Source of the DNA: an uncultured Acidimicrobiaceae bacterium | GTDB lineage: Bacteria; Actinomycetota; Acidimicrobiia; Spongiisociales; UBA5794 | Assembly: GCA_947258985.1 (NCBI GenBank) | Contig: CAMYKI010000007.1 | Coordinates: forward strand, 1-57,928 | DNA length: 57,928 bases | Reading direction: 5' to 3' | In this document: positions 36,546-45,413 of the stretch, piece by piece | Layout of the letters: each line of letters begins with the position of its first letter | How positions within the stretch are numbered: the first letter of the stretch is position 1 | The notes under the pieces: generated by a model | Database searches by the model: none | What the model saw: only the letters and a program-made list of their open reading frames with translations | What the model was told of the DNA's origin: nothing | Program-made: the position numbers and the translations under genes

Positions 36546-37307
36546 TCAGCTCTGGCCGGCCTTACGACGATCCTTGAATTTGCCGGCGATGTAGTCGCGG
36601 TTCATGAAGGCAATGTTGTCGATGCTGATGCTCTTCGGACAAGCCTCCTCGCACTCGGCGTGGTTGGTGCAGGATCCGAAGAACTCCTCCATCTTGTCCA
36701 CCATGGCCACGGTGCGCTCGTACCGCTCCGGCTGGCCTTGCGGCAGCAGGTTCAGGTGCGCCAGCTTTGCCGACGTGAACAGCTGGCCGGCGCTGTTGGG
36801 ACAAGCTGCGATACAGGCCGCGCATCCGATGCAAGAGGCCGCATCCATAGACGACTCCGCCGCCATCTGGGGAATGGGGATGAGATTGGCATCGGGAGTG
36901 CCCCCCGTGTTCACGCTTACGTAGCCGCCTGCTTCGATAATCCGGTCGAGAGGGGATCGATCGACAATCAGGTCGCGTATCACCGGCATGCCCGTCGCCC
37001 GCCACGGTTCGATGACGATCCGATCGCCGTCGTTGAACTTGCGCATGTGCAGCTGGCACGTCGCGGTGCCCTTCTGATCGCCATGGGGATGGCCGTTGAT
37101 CATCACTCCACACGTACCGCATATGCCCTCGCGACAGTCGTGATCGAATTCGATCGGCTCCTCGCCGGCTTCAACGAGCCGTTCGTTGACGAAGTCGAGC
37201 ATCTCGAGGAACGAGGAGTCGGCGCTGATGCCCTTTGCCTCGTACTCCTTGAACTCTCCTGGCTCTCCGGGGCCGTCCTGGCGCCACACTTTCAGTGTGA
37301 GATCCAT
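36546..37307 (-). CDS. sdhB: Succinate dehydrogenase iron-sulfur subunit
   Basis: This 253-residue protein has the [2Fe-2S] motif [16 protein letters not shown] with distal Cys in TCQLH, and two ferredoxin motifs, [13 protein letters not shown] and [12 protein letters not shown]. It passes electrons from the flavoprotein to the haem b subunit. It starts at an ATG overlapping the sdhA stop codon by 1 nt. The first-cluster motif and the sdhC type place it with the b558-type succinate dehydrogenases. Confidence 0.96.
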   Translation of the reverse strand: MDLTLKVWRQDGPGEPGEFKEYEAKGISADSSFLEMLDFVNERLVEAGEEPIEFDHDCREGICGTCGVMINGHPHGDQKGTATCQLHMRKFNDGDRIVIEPWRATGMPVIRDLIVDRSPLDRIIEAGGYVSVNTGGTPDANLIPIPQMAAESSMDAASCIGCAACIAACPNSAGQLFTSAKLAHLNLLPQGQPERYERTVAMVDKMEEFFGSCTNHAECEEACPKSISIDNIAFMNRDYIAGKFKDRRKAGQS

Positions 37308-39226
37308 TACTTGTAGCTCCTTTGTGCCAGTGCGACGTATTCGAAGTCGAGAGCCTCCTTGTGGTGCTCGGGGGGCACGCTAAGACCCTTCCATTCCCAC
37401 GCCGATGAGTGAGCTTGGTTGATATCGTCGCGTTTCGCCTCGCCTTCCTCGGTCTGGTGCTCCACACGGAAGTGGCCGCCGCAAGATTCCTCTCGCTCCA
37501 GCGCATCTCGACACATCAGCTCCGCGAGTTCGAAGAAGTCGGCCACCCGCGCCGCTTTGGCCAGTTCCGAGTTGTAGCTGTCGTCGGTTCCGGTGACCTT
37601 GACGTCCTTCCAGAACTCCTCGCGCAGTGCAGGGATATCCCGAAGTGCCTTCTCCAGCCCCGACTTGGTTCTGGCGAGCCCGCACTCGTCGATCATGATC
37701 CTGCCCAGTTCCCTATGGAACGAGTCGACGGTCCGGCTGCCGTTGATCGAAAGCAGCTTGTCGATCCGGGACCGCACTTCCTCCTCGGTGGCCTGGAAGG
37801 CCTCATGGTCGGTGGGCACCGGAGCGACATTCAAATAATCGGCGAGATAGTCGGCAATCGTGTAGGGCAGAACGAAGTATCCGTCGGCCAGGCCCTGCAT
37901 GAGAGCACTCGCCCCGAGCCGATTGGCACCGTGGTCGGAGAAGTTCGCCTCCCCGATCGCATAGAGCCCGGGCACGGTGGTCATCAGGTTGTAGTCCACC
38001 CAGAGGCCACCCATCGTGTAGTGGGGGGCCGGGTAGATCCGCATTGGCACCTCGTACGGATCCTCGTCCGTGATCCGCTCGTACATCTCGAACAGATTGC
38101 CGTAGCGAGCCTCGATCACATCCTTGCCGAGGCGACCGATGGCATCGGCAAAGTCGAGGTAGACCCCGTTCTTCAGCGGTCCCACGCCCTTGTTCTCGTC
38201 GATCATGCGCATCGCTGCCCGAGACGCAACGTCCCGTGGCGCCAGATTGCCGAACGACGGGTAGATCCGTTCCAGGTAGTAGTCCCGTTCCTCTTCAGGT
38301 ATGTCGTTGGCAGCCCTGGTCTCGTCGGGGTCTACAGGAACCCAGATGCGACCGTCGTTGCGCAGCGACTCTGACATCAGAGTCAGTTTCGACTGGAACT
38401 CATCGTGTACCGGGATACACGTCGGGTGGATCTGGGTGAAGCACGGGTTCGAAAAAAGGGCTCCCTTGCGATAGGCCCGCCATATTGCCGTGGTGTTGCA
38501 CGCCATGGCGTTGGTCGAGAGGAAGAAGACGTTGCTATAGCCACCGGTGGCCAGCACCACAGCGTGTGCCGAATGGGATGTGATCTCGCCCGTAACCAGG
38601 TCGCGCACCACAACACCGACTGCTCGACCCTCGTGCAATACCACTTCGAGCATTTCGCTGCGGTTGAACAGGGTGACGTTGCCGAGGCCGACCTGCCGTG
38701 CCAGCGCTTGATAGGCACCGAGCAGCAGCTGCTGGCCCGTTTGGCCCCTGGCATAGAAGGTCCGAGAGACCTGAGCGCCGCCGAAGGATCGATTGTCCAG
38801 CAACCCACTGTATTCCCTGGCGAAGGGTACGCCCTGAGCGGTGCACTGGTCGATGATCTCGTTGGATACCTCGGCCAGCCGGTACACGTTCGCTTCGCGC
38901 GACCGGTAGTCGCCGCCTTTGACGGTGTCGTAGAACAGTCGGTAGATGCTGTCACCGTCGTTTGGGTAGTTCTTGGCGGCGTTGATGCCTCCCTGGGCAG
39001 CTATCGAGTGGGCTCGACGGGGCGAGTCGTGGTAGGTGAAGACCTTCACGTTGTAGCCGAGTTCGCCCATTGTGGCTGCGGCGGAGGCTCCGGCGAGGCC
39101 GGTGCCGATGATTATCACGTCGTACTTCCGCTTGTTAGCCGGGTTGACCAGCTTGATGTCAAAGCGGTGGTTGGTCCATTTGTCTTGGATCGGTCCCTCC
39201 GGGACCTTCGCATCGAGTGTCGTCAC
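37307..39226 (-). CDS. sdhA: Succinate dehydrogenase flavoprotein subunit
   Basis: This 639-residue protein has an FAD-binding [21 protein letters not shown] near the N-terminus, a [22 protein letters not shown] segment with the covalent-FAD His region, THPTC-type active-site HPTCIPV, and R-x-G segments ([20 protein letters not shown]). It oxidises succinate to fumarate. The GTG at 39226 has AAGGAGG 4 nt upstream. Sdh proteins of this long class occur in Firmicutes, Bacteroidetes and many actinobacteria with a single-subunit di-haem anchor. Confidence 0.96.
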   Translation of the reverse strand: MTTLDAKVPEGPIQDKWTNHRFDIKLVNPANKRKYDVIIIGTGLAGASAAATMGELGYNVKVFTYHDSPRRAHSIAAQGGINAAKNYPNDGDSIYRLFYDTVKGGDYRSREANVYRLAEVSNEIIDQCTAQGVPFAREYSGLLDNRSFGGAQVSRTFYARGQTGQQLLLGAYQALARQVGLGNVTLFNRSEMLEVVLHEGRAVGVVVRDLVTGEITSHSAHAVVLATGGYSNVFFLSTNAMACNTTAIWRAYRKGALFSNPCFTQIHPTCIPVHDEFQSKLTLMSESLRNDGRIWVPVDPDETRAANDIPEEERDYYLERIYPSFGNLAPRDVASRAAMRMIDENKGVGPLKNGVYLDFADAIGRLGKDVIEARYGNLFEMYERITDEDPYEVPMRIYPAPHYTMGGLWVDYNLMTTVPGLYAIGEANFSDHGANRLGASALMQGLADGYFVLPYTIADYLADYLNVAPVPTDHEAFQATEEEVRSRIDKLLSINGSRTVDSFHRELGRIMIDECGLARTKSGLEKALRDIPALREEFWKDVKVTGTDDSYNSELAKAARVADFFELAELMCRDALEREESCGGHFRVEHQTEEGEAKRDDINQAHSSAWEWKGLSVPPEHHKEALDFEYVALAQRSYK

Positions 39227-39235
39227 GAGGCCTCC

Positions 39236-39964
39236 TTAGGAAATGATTCCGAACTGGACTGCGATGGGAAAACTCAGATTGCCGAGGACGATTACCGCGG
39301 TGAAACCCCAGGCAAGGTATCGGCGCCACTTGTTGTAGACGGCGTTGTTGGCGCCGATGCTCTGGAACAAGCTCCAGACCCCGTGCAGGATGTGCAGACC
39401 GAGAGCCAGGTTGGCGACGATGTATGCGATCGCAACGGGAACCCTCTCGAAACTGGCGATCATGTTGGCGTAGGGGTTGCCCCGCATGAAGTCAGGATTG
39501 GCGTTGCCCCATGTCAGATCGGCCAGGTGGAACACGACGAACAGGATCACGATGACGCCTGAATAGCGCATCGTCCGTGATGCGTAGTTGGCGGCAAGGT
39601 ATTCCCGGGGGACGTCGTACCGGACTCTGCCGCGGGCCTGAAGATTGGTTCTGGTCAGCGAGTACGCGGCGTGAATGTGAATCGCAAAGGCGATAGTCAG
39701 CCCGATTCTCATGATCCACAGCAGATGCGTCCTCGGGACGAGGTGCCCGCCGAGATCCCGGAGCGCTTCTCCGTATGCGTTGATCTCCTCCGGCCCGAAA
39801 TAGACCTTCATGTTCCCCAGCATGTGGGCGGCGATGTAACCAAGCAAGATGATGCCGCTCAAGGCCATGATCCACTTCTTGACAACATCCGAGCGGTAGA
39901 ACTCGAGGATCCAGGGAAGCTTCCTCGCCGGTTTCGTGTCCGATCGGCGACCGGTCGTTGTCAC
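39236..39964 (-). CDS. sdhC: Succinate dehydrogenase cytochrome b558 subunit
   Basis: This 242-residue protein has five transmembrane helices and His residues positioned for two b haems (ALSGIILLGYIAAHMLGN, HLLWIMRIGLTIAFAIHIHAAYSL, RYSGVIVILFVVFHLADL, GLHILHGVWSLFQ). No separate sdhD exists, as expected for this type. I chose the GTG at 39964 because a strong AAGGAGG (39976-39970) lies 5 nt upstream. The three upstream ATG candidates (to 40024) lack such a site. It opens the sdhCAB operon. Confidence 0.93.
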   Translation of the reverse strand: MTTTGRRSDTKPARKLPWILEFYRSDVVKKWIMALSGIILLGYIAAHMLGNMKVYFGPEEINAYGEALRDLGGHLVPRTHLLWIMRIGLTIAFAIHIHAAYSLTRTNLQARGRVRYDVPREYLAANYASRTMRYSGVIVILFVVFHLADLTWGNANPDFMRGNPYANMIASFERVPVAIAYIVANLALGLHILHGVWSLFQSIGANNAVYNKWRRYLAWGFTAVIVLGNLSFPIAVQFGIIS

Positions 39965-40182
39965 CGTGACCTCCTTATCCATGCGTGCTGCCATTATCGC
40001 AGAGCGAGCGGATGCCAAACGCATTCAGGGGATCGACTGGCCGGTCGACGGGCGTCGGATACCGCGCGAAGGGGGTCGGCCGCGCTCTGTGGTCTGCGAT
40101 ACATAACGCGCAGTGTCGCGCGACGAGCTCGCCGGTTGAGGGTCTCCGCCGAGTTGGCTAAGCGCCACAAGGGATTTCGGGG

Positions 40183-40211
40183 TTGACAGGCGCGCGCGGT
40201 GTTGGTTGAAT
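40183..40211 (+). promoter_or_regulatory. Promoter of the whiB-like gene
   Basis: A perfect TTGACA (40183-40188), 17 nt spacer and TTGAAT (40206-40211), then a ~33 nt 5' UTR with AGGGAGA before the TTG start codon. Confidence 0.7.
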
Positions 40212-40249
40212 CACATGAACGTAATTACAAACGTGTAGGGAGATGTACG

Positions 40250-40531
40250 TTGTTCGCCCGTTTGCTCGAGGTGCTGGATACAGAGGACTTGTCCTGGCAT
40301 GACCTTGCCAACTGCCGGGGTGCCGACCCCGACCTCTTTTTTCCAGAGCGGGGTGCCTCGACCCGCACCGCTAAATCGATTTGCCGTCAATGCGCCGTCA
40401 GAGACCAATGTCTGGAGTTCGCCATCGTCTCCAGCGAGAAGTTTGGTATCTGGGGAGCGATGTCTGAGCGCGAGCGTCGCAAGATTCGCCGCGAGCGGGC
40501 TGACGCCGAGAAGCGCCGCAAAGTGTCATAG
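40250..40531 (+). CDS. WhiB-family iron-sulfur transcriptional regulator
   Basis: This 93-residue protein has the four Fe-S cluster Cys residues (22, 45, 48 and 54; CRQCAVRDQC), a GIWGA turn, and a basic C-terminal helix (RERRKIRRERADAEKRRK) for DNA binding. The turn is G-I-W-G-A rather than the usual G-(V/I)-W-G-G. WhiB proteins occur essentially only in actinobacteria and their phages, so this supports the assignment of the organism. I chose a TTG at 40250 with AGGGAGA in front. Earlier in-frame starts fall inside the promoter. Paralogue class is not determined. Confidence 0.9.
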   Translation: MFARLLEVLDTEDLSWHDLANCRGADPDLFFPERGASTRTAKSICRQCAVRDQCLEFAIVSSEKFGIWGAMSERERRKIRRERADAEKRRKVS

Positions 40532-40621
40532 AGACAAAGACCGAACCACGCTGCCGCGGGCGACAAACGTCCGGTTTGGTGGTGTACCCTCTGCGCCGGT
40601 ACAGATTGCAGTCGAACGCGG

Positions 40622-41539
40622 ATGGATAGCGTGACAGGTGGGATAGTTGTTGTTGTCTTGTTGGTTGCCGTCGCCGTCTACCTTCTGATTCGTAGCCGTG
40701 ATGGCGAAGCGAGCACCGTTGCCGAGCAAGCGGCGGATGGTTTGACCGTGAGACGACCGGACGCTGAGTTTCACATTGTGTCGAACTCGGCGGTCGTTAC
40801 CTTTGATGTGCCGCTTCCGTCTGGCGGAGCCGACCCAGTCTTGCGTGACCTGCTGCTCCACCAAGCCGCTGAGTTGATGCGTGATCGCAAGCAGCGTGGC
40901 CAACCCCTGGACGGGATCGATTCCATAAAGGTGAATGCCAAGCAGGCGGGAGCGGTCGCACAGGTAGGCACGATCGAGTTGACGGAACTCAATGAGCTAC
41001 CCGAAGTTGCCATGCCGATGCGGCTTGCCCGAACGGTTGCCGAGGATCATGACCTACTGCGAACCCTCGAAGACAGCGATAGTACGAAGGTTGCGCCCAC
41101 CGGGGACACCACGGCTCTCGACCAGCTTGCGCCGATCGGTTCGGATCTGCGGCTAACCGCCGGCATCGAAGCGGGGCTTCGCTCGCTCGGAATCGATCCG
41201 GAGGCCATGACCGTGACGGACCTGGGTCTCGGGCTGCTCGAACTCGCCGGGTACCGGATGACCGAAAAAGGCGACGGCTCCTACGTCGCGACAGGCGGGG
41301 GGCGAACCTCCTATGTTTCTTTCGTCGCTCATGCGGACGGCTCATATCCCGAGCTCGAAGCGGGTGCGATCACCAGCTTTCTCATCCGGTTCTCCACCGC
41401 CGGGACGGACCGGGGGTTGCTGATCACCGACAAATTCGGTCCCTACCTCGTCTACGAGAAGGAGCGGTCGAATCCGAATTGCCGGTTCATCACGAGGGAA
41501 CGCCTCCAAGCCTTCGTCGATTCGATTGCCCTTTCCTGA
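40622..41539 (+). CDS. Membrane-anchored protein with Mrr-like C-terminal domain
   Basis: This 305-residue protein has an N-terminal membrane helix (residues ~6-24, GGIVVVVLLVAVAVYLLI) and a large cytoplasmic part. Residues ~200-305 resemble the fold order of Mrr/restriction-endonuclease-like domains: LLELAGYRMTEKG, a strand pair with YVSFVAHADG, GLLITDKFGPYLVYE, and an ending ITRERLQAFVDSIAL. The D...QxK catalytic residues are not apparent, so it is probably not a nuclease. No recognised family name. The ATG at 40622 follows the WhiB gene by 90 nt. Confidence 0.65.
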   Translation: MDSVTGGIVVVVLLVAVAVYLLIRSRDGEASTVAEQAADGLTVRRPDAEFHIVSNSAVVTFDVPLPSGGADPVLRDLLLHQAAELMRDRKQRGQPLDGIDSIKVNAKQAGAVAQVGTIELTELNELPEVAMPMRLARTVAEDHDLLRTLEDSDSTKVAPTGDTTALDQLAPIGSDLRLTAGIEAGLRSLGIDPEAMTVTDLGLGLLELAGYRMTEKGDGSYVATGGGRTSYVSFVAHADGSYPELEAGAITSFLIRFSTAGTDRGLLITDKFGPYLVYEKERSNPNCRFITRERLQAFVDSIALS

Positions 41540-41673
41540 GCCGATTGGCCCGGCCGGGCAAACTCCCTCCGGGATTGCGTCTTCGGGCGAGTAGACTCCG
41601 TCTCAGTTCGATCAGGCAACGGCAACTCGCGAGTGTGGCTCGGCCGGGTCGAGCAGAGCAAGGAGTCAATACT

Positions 41674-41844
41674 GTGTTCAAGAATTTCAACGGGTGGGAA
41701 ATCGTCATTGTCCTGGTGATTGTCCTTCTCCTGTTTGGCGCTCGGAAGTTGCCGGACCTGGCTCGTTCGATCGGTGCTTCGGCAAAAGAGTTCCGCAAGG
41801 GCCTCGACGAGGGTGTCGAGGACGATGAGGAAACAAAGTCCTAG
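41674..41844 (+). CDS. tatA: Twin-arginine translocase subunit TatA/E
   Basis: This 56-residue protein has a short N-terminal membrane helix (NGWEIVIVLVIVLLLFGARKLPDLARSIG) followed by the amphipathic helix and an acidic tail, the standard TatA layout. It is short compared with typical TatA of about 80-90 residues. The GTG start at 41674 has AAGGAG 8 nt upstream. It would help export Tat substrates such as the molybdopterin enzyme in this window. In Mycobacterium the sigE locus also contains a tat gene, so the neighbourhood is conserved. The stop codon lies in a CTAG. Confidence 0.9.
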   Translation: MFKNFNGWEIVIVLVIVLLLFGARKLPDLARSIGASAKEFRKGLDEGVEDDEETKS

Positions 41845-41948
41845 ACCAGAGTCTGCTGAAAGAGGCGGATCCCGCTCGCTTCCGTGCGATCTTGGTGGCC
41901 TCTGAGTTGTGGGAACTGAATGCTGCCGGCGTGCGTTGTCTGACCTAG
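41841..41948. repeat. Possible degenerate CTAG-bounded element between tatA and the sigma gene
   Basis: A CTAG containing the tatA stop codon and a second CTAG 104 nt further bound a segment of 108 nt, close to the 103-106 nt elements at 45414, 45516 and 49245. The left part shares CTGCTGAA and a CTCGCT block with them. The right end is weakly similar. It contains the sigma-factor promoter. Confidence 0.3.
41911..41937 (+). promoter_or_regulatory. ECF-type (SigE/RpoE-like) promoter upstream of the sigma gene
   Basis: GGGAACT (41911-41917), 16 nt, CGTT (41934-41937), matching the GGAAC-N16/17-CGTT pattern of RpoE/SigE-group promoters. The start codon is 27 nt downstream. Autoregulation of the ECF sigma factor is therefore likely. 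Confidence 0.7.
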
Positions 41949-41964
41949 GAGTCCGGGGAAGGCT

Positions 41965-42474
41965 ATGGCCGATGAAGTGACCCCAACCTGGGAAGACGTG
42001 GCGCGTACCTATGGGCGCAAGATATACAACTTCGCCTACCGCCTCACCGGCAATCCGGATGATGCGGCCGATCTTGTTCAAGAGGTCCTGTTGCGCGTCC
42101 GCAAAGGCCTTTCGTCCTACACGCCGGGGTCGTTCGACGGCTGGCTGTGGAGGATCACCCGCAATGCGTTCCTCGACGATGTCAGAAAGAAGAAGCGGCG
42201 TCCCACCAGCCCTCTTCCCGACGACGAGCGCAACATCGCCGCCTCGAGCCCTTCGCCGGACGAGGTCCTCGCTTCTGTCCGGTTGTCTGAGGACATCCAG
42301 AGTGCGCTTCTCAAGGTGCCCCTCGACTTCCGAGAGTGTGTGGTGCTCTGTGACGTTGTCGGTCTCACCTATGAAGAGATCGCAGAGGCCGTCGAAGCGC
42401 CGGTCGGCACTGTGCGCAGCCGGATCCATCGCGGCCGCAAGATGCTCAGGGAGTTGTTGACATGGCCCGTGTGA
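41965..42474 (+). CDS. sigE: ECF RNA polymerase sigma factor, SigE/RpoE-like
   Basis: This 169-residue sigma factor has region 2 (YNFAYRLTGNPDDAADLVQEVLLRVRKGL, then FDGWLWRITRNAFLDDVRKKKRR) and region 4 (DFRECVVLCDVVGLTYEEIAEAVEAPVGTVRSRIHRGRKMLRELL). The sequence pattern and the following anti-sigma gene place it near the SigE/RpoE envelope stress group. The ATG at 41965 has GGGGAAGG upstream. It overlaps the anti-sigma gene by 13 nt, giving coupled translation and thus stoichiometry. Its own likely promoter is at 41911-41937. The gene name is a family label. Confidence 0.9.
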   Translation: MADEVTPTWEDVARTYGRKIYNFAYRLTGNPDDAADLVQEVLLRVRKGLSSYTPGSFDGWLWRITRNAFLDDVRKKKRRPTSPLPDDERNIAASSPSPDEVLASVRLSEDIQSALLKVPLDFRECVVLCDVVGLTYEEIAEAVEAPVGTVRSRIHRGRKMLRELLTWPV

Positions 42475-43085
42475 AGGCCTCCGACGCTTGTGCAACGGCT
42501 GGACTGGTGTCGGCCTACCTCGACGGACAGCTCCTTCCGGGGGAACTCGACGTTGTCGTTGAGCATCTGAATGGTTGCGCCGAGTGCATCGCCGAGTTTC
42601 ATGCCTTGCGAGAGGTGCGGGCCGCGGTGCGAACCCTTCCATACCTCGAGGTCCCTGATCGGCTGTTGCCCGATACCCATCCCGGCGAGCAGCTGTCGGC
42701 GTACCTCGACGGGCAATTGGCGACGGCCGAGCACGACTTCGTGCTTTCGCATATTGATTACTGCACGGACTGCAGGCTCGAGCTTCACGAGCTCGATGCA
42801 GCTAGAACCGCGATCCGGTCGTTGCCCGGCCTGGAGCCTCCCGAGTTCACTTCGGTTCAGCGGGACCGCATCGAGCGGGAACGGTGGAGTAGGCGCCGGG
42901 TCGCTACGGCCGGCTTAGGGATCGCTGCTGCTGCGGCGCTGTTTTTTGCGACGTTCGGACCTTCCTCCAGTCCGGTCGGGGATCTCGACATCAACCCCTA
43001 TCTCGACCAGCATCAGGCGAGGGTGTCGGTGGAGCCAGGGATCAACTTCATCCCTGCGATCGCACCTGTCGGAGGCACGCCGTGA
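42462..43085 (+). CDS. Anti-sigma factor with two tandem zinc-finger (ZAS) domains and one membrane helix
   Basis: This 207-residue protein has two copies of the zf-HC2 anti-sigma module: SAYLDGQLLPGELDVVVEHLNGCAEC (~18-46) and SAYLDGQLATAEHDFVLSHIDYCTDC (~76-106). Each has the H-x3-C-x2-C pattern. A transmembrane helix at ~150-167 is followed by a ~40-residue extracytoplasmic tail. Two SAYLDGQL repeats show internal duplication. Anti-sigmas of this family usually carry one ZAS domain. It would hold the ECF sigma at the membrane until released, probably by proteolysis or redox change. Confidence 0.88.
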   Translation: MARVKASDACATAGLVSAYLDGQLLPGELDVVVEHLNGCAECIAEFHALREVRAAVRTLPYLEVPDRLLPDTHPGEQLSAYLDGQLATAEHDFVLSHIDYCTDCRLELHELDAARTAIRSLPGLEPPEFTSVQRDRIERERWSRRRVATAGLGIAAAAALFFATFGPSSSPVGDLDINPYLDQHQARVSVEPGINFIPAIAPVGGTP

Positions 43086-44026
43086 AGCGTCTTTTGGTCC
43101 GATCGTTGTTGATTGCGGCGCTGGCGATGGTGCTTGTTGGCGCTGCCGCCACATCTGCACTTGCAGTCGAACTGGAGGATTACCTGACGGAAGCAGGCGA
43201 AGCCAGCTTTGCGGGCCGGCAGGCTACGTTGTGCAACTACGGTGACAGAAGCGAGTTCAGCGTCGTAACCGTCGAGCATGCCGGCGCTCTGGTGATGGTC
43301 GAGGATGCCGGGTCCTCACAAATGGTGGGCGGTGGCAGGTACTCGGTTGCCGGTGACGCCGCTGCCGGCATTGCGCTTTCCGATTGGTCATCTGGCAACA
43401 CAGCAGATCGGTACGTCACGGCATCCGCCGATCCGGAGACCAGGCTCGGCCGCGACGTCGTGGTGGTCACGGTGGAAGAGGACGAAGCTGTTCGAGCCAG
43501 GCTCTGGTTCGATGATGAGACCGGTGCCGCCCTCGGCTCCGAGGTCTACGACGGCAGCGGCGAGTTGTACCGGCTCAGCTGGATGCTCGACTTCGATCCG
43601 AATCCGCGCAAGATCTTCACGATGATGCGTGACCAGGGATCGACCTACGATGTCGTTGTTGCTGCCGACGCCGGCGATCTGGCAGACACCGTTGCCGGCT
43701 ACATGAGGGTCGACAGCTATGCCGGCCCGGACGAATCGGTTCATGCCTTCTATACCGATGGCTTGTTTTCGTTCTCGATCTTTCTCATCGACGGGCAGTT
43801 CGAGGCGGAATCGTTCTCCGATGCCGGAGTCATGAGAGTCGACGGCGCCCAGTATCGGTGGCTGTTGACGCCGTCGGATCTGTGGCTGCATTGGGTCGGG
43901 GACGGCGAGACATATGTGCTGGTCGGTGACCTACCCCCGGATCATCTCGAAGGGGTTCTCCGCGAACTGCCCCTCCCGTCCCAGGGCAACATCTTCTCCC
44001 GGATCTGGCAAGGCCTTTTCGGCTGA
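43082..44026 (+). CDS. rseB: MucB/RseB-like periplasmic/extracytoplasmic regulator of the ECF sigma system
   Basis: This 314-residue protein has a signal peptide (LLIAALAMVLVGAAATSALA, cleavage near residue 28). The rest is beta-rich, with segments such as YRLSWMLDFDP and ADRYVTA resembling the lipid- and RseA-binding domains of RseB/MucB. It overlaps the anti-sigma gene by 4 nt. In proteobacteria RseB protects the anti-sigma from protease and senses mislocalised lipopolysaccharide. A comparable role in a monoderm would need a different ligand. Assignment rests on context and general pattern rather than diagnostic motifs. Confidence 0.7.
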   Translation: MKRLLVRSLLIAALAMVLVGAAATSALAVELEDYLTEAGEASFAGRQATLCNYGDRSEFSVVTVEHAGALVMVEDAGSSQMVGGGRYSVAGDAAAGIALSDWSSGNTADRYVTASADPETRLGRDVVVVTVEEDEAVRARLWFDDETGAALGSEVYDGSGELYRLSWMLDFDPNPRKIFTMMRDQGSTYDVVVAADAGDLADTVAGYMRVDSYAGPDESVHAFYTDGLFSFSIFLIDGQFEAESFSDAGVMRVDGAQYRWLLTPSDLWLHWVGDGETYVLVGDLPPDHLEGVLRELPLPSQGNIFSRIWQGLFG

Positions 44027-44029
44027 TCG

Positions 44030-44482
44030 CTAGATCTTTGCCAGGGCCTCTGTGTAGGCGGTGAACTCGCGGCCGATGCCGAGCGCTTCTGTGTTGATGA
44101 CCTCACGGACGATGCCGTCGGCGTCGAGCACAAAGCTGTAGCGATTGGCTGCGCCGACCGTGTCGTTGAACGCACCGTATTCCTGCGCGGTCGCTCCGTG
44201 CGGCCAGAAGTCGGAGAGCACGGGGAACGTGAAACCGTTCTCCTCGACCCACTTCTTGATCACGGGCAAGGCGTGGACGGTGACGACAACGACCTTGGCA
44301 TCCAACGCATTCAAGGCGCTGAGGTTGTCGCGGAGAGCGCAACCCTCGTCGTCGCATATCCCGGTGAACGGGAACGGGATGAAGACGATGACCGACTTCG
44401 AGCCTTTCAGCGATTCCAGGGAGACGAGATTCTTGTCTTTGTCGGGCAGCTCGAAAGCGGGGGCCGGTGATCCAATGTTCAC
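44030..44482 (-). CDS. Peroxiredoxin, AhpE/BCP-like
   Basis: This 150-residue thioredoxin-fold peroxidase has the peroxidatic site FPFTGICDDEGCALRD, with the P-x3-T-x2-C-type motif written as PFTGIC. A second Cys occurs five residues later (C-x4-C). A helical segment and the C-terminal strand follow. It reduces hydroperoxides. The GTG at 44482 is preferred over the TTG at 44488, because AGAGGA lies 7 nt before the former and only 1-2 nt before the latter. It is convergent with the RseB-like gene, 3 nt apart. Confidence 0.9.
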   Translation of the reverse strand: MNIGSPAPAFELPDKDKNLVSLESLKGSKSVIVFIPFPFTGICDDEGCALRDNLSALNALDAKVVVVTVHALPVIKKWVEENGFTFPVLSDFWPHGATAQEYGAFNDTVGAANRYSFVLDADGIVREVINTEALGIGREFTAYTEALAKI

Positions 44483-44615
44483 GATCAAATCCTCTCGGAG
44501 TGGTTACCTCAGAAGATAGCTCGGCCGGGAGCCTGTTCCGCCGCTTCGGGTGGTACAGGTCCGGAGCTGGCTCGTTGGCGGCGGGCGGGCCGGAGTAGCT
44601 GCGAGAATCAGGCCG

Positions 44616-45392
44616 ATGGAAACGATCGTGCTCGACACCAATCCCGTGGTGATCGTCGGCGCTTCTCTCGTTCTGGTCGCTATTGCCATCCTCGTGTCGC
44701 ACAGGCTGGGCCTCGGCGTCGAACGATCCATTGCAGCGGCGTCGATTAGGGCGGCTATCCAACTCATGGGAGTCGGCCTCCTACTGAGTCTCATCATCGA
44801 CACCGGCTGGGAACGCTGGCTCGCCCCATTGTGGATCTTGGGAATGATTGCGATAGCGGCGAACGTCACCGCTCGGCGGTCGGGGAGAAGCGGGGTGTTC
44901 TTTCCTGCGGCGGCCGCGATCGGAAGCGCGACTGCCCTCTCACTCGCCATCGTCTTCGGGTTTGGCGTCCTCTCGCCAGAGCCAATTCAGATGATCGTTG
45001 TCGCGGGGATCACGATCGGCAACGTGCTGCCGGCAACTGTGCTGGCCGCGGATCAGGTTCGCAAGCAGTTGGCGGAGGGGAGACCTGTCATCGAGGGCCT
45101 CCTCGCCCTCGGCGTCGATGCGCGGCGATCGACTCGATACATCGTGTCGGAAGCCACCCGCGTAAGCCTGATCCCGCAGATCGAACGCACCAAGGTGGTG
45201 GGGCTGATCGCATTGCCGGGGGCCTTCACGGGACTCCTGATCGCCGGCGTTGATCCTTTCGAGGCCGCCATCATTCAGCTCGTGGTTATGTACCTCGTGC
45301 TCGGCTCCGTCGCCGTGTCCTCTGCAGTCGTGGCCCTTGTGTCTGCACGGGGCGCCTTTACATCCGATCAGCGTCTCAGACCCGCAGACTGA
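44616..45392 (+). CDS. ABC transporter permease of the UPF0014/FetB family
   Basis: This 258-residue membrane protein with about seven helices shows the family core: SIRAAIQLMGVGLLLSLI, TIGNVLPATVLAADQ, and KVVGLIALPGAFTGLLIAGVDPFEAAIIQLVVMYLVLG. FetB forms the membrane part of an iron exporter with the ATPase FetA. No ATPase gene is adjacent, so the partner lies elsewhere or the complex differs. The ATG at 44616 is chosen because the frame upstream is unsupported. It is divergent from the peroxiredoxin, a pairing compatible with metal or oxidative stress control. Confidence 0.85.
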   Translation: METIVLDTNPVVIVGASLVLVAIAILVSHRLGLGVERSIAAASIRAAIQLMGVGLLLSLIIDTGWERWLAPLWILGMIAIAANVTARRSGRSGVFFPAAAAIGSATALSLAIVFGFGVLSPEPIQMIVVAGITIGNVLPATVLAADQVRKQLAEGRPVIEGLLALGVDARRSTRYIVSEATRVSLIPQIERTKVVGLIALPGAFTGLLIAGVDPFEAAIIQLVVMYLVLGSVAVSSAVVALVSARGAFTSDQRLRPAD

Positions 45393-45413
45393 GGTGGCGA
45401 GGGTTGCCGGCCT

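Noticed and set aside
36297..37316. 339-codon plus-strand ORF
   Set aside because: Antisense shadow of sdhB running across the 50 bp palindrome.
41452..42642. 396-codon minus-strand ORF
   Set aside because: Antisense to tatA and the ECF sigma gene; no supporting motif.
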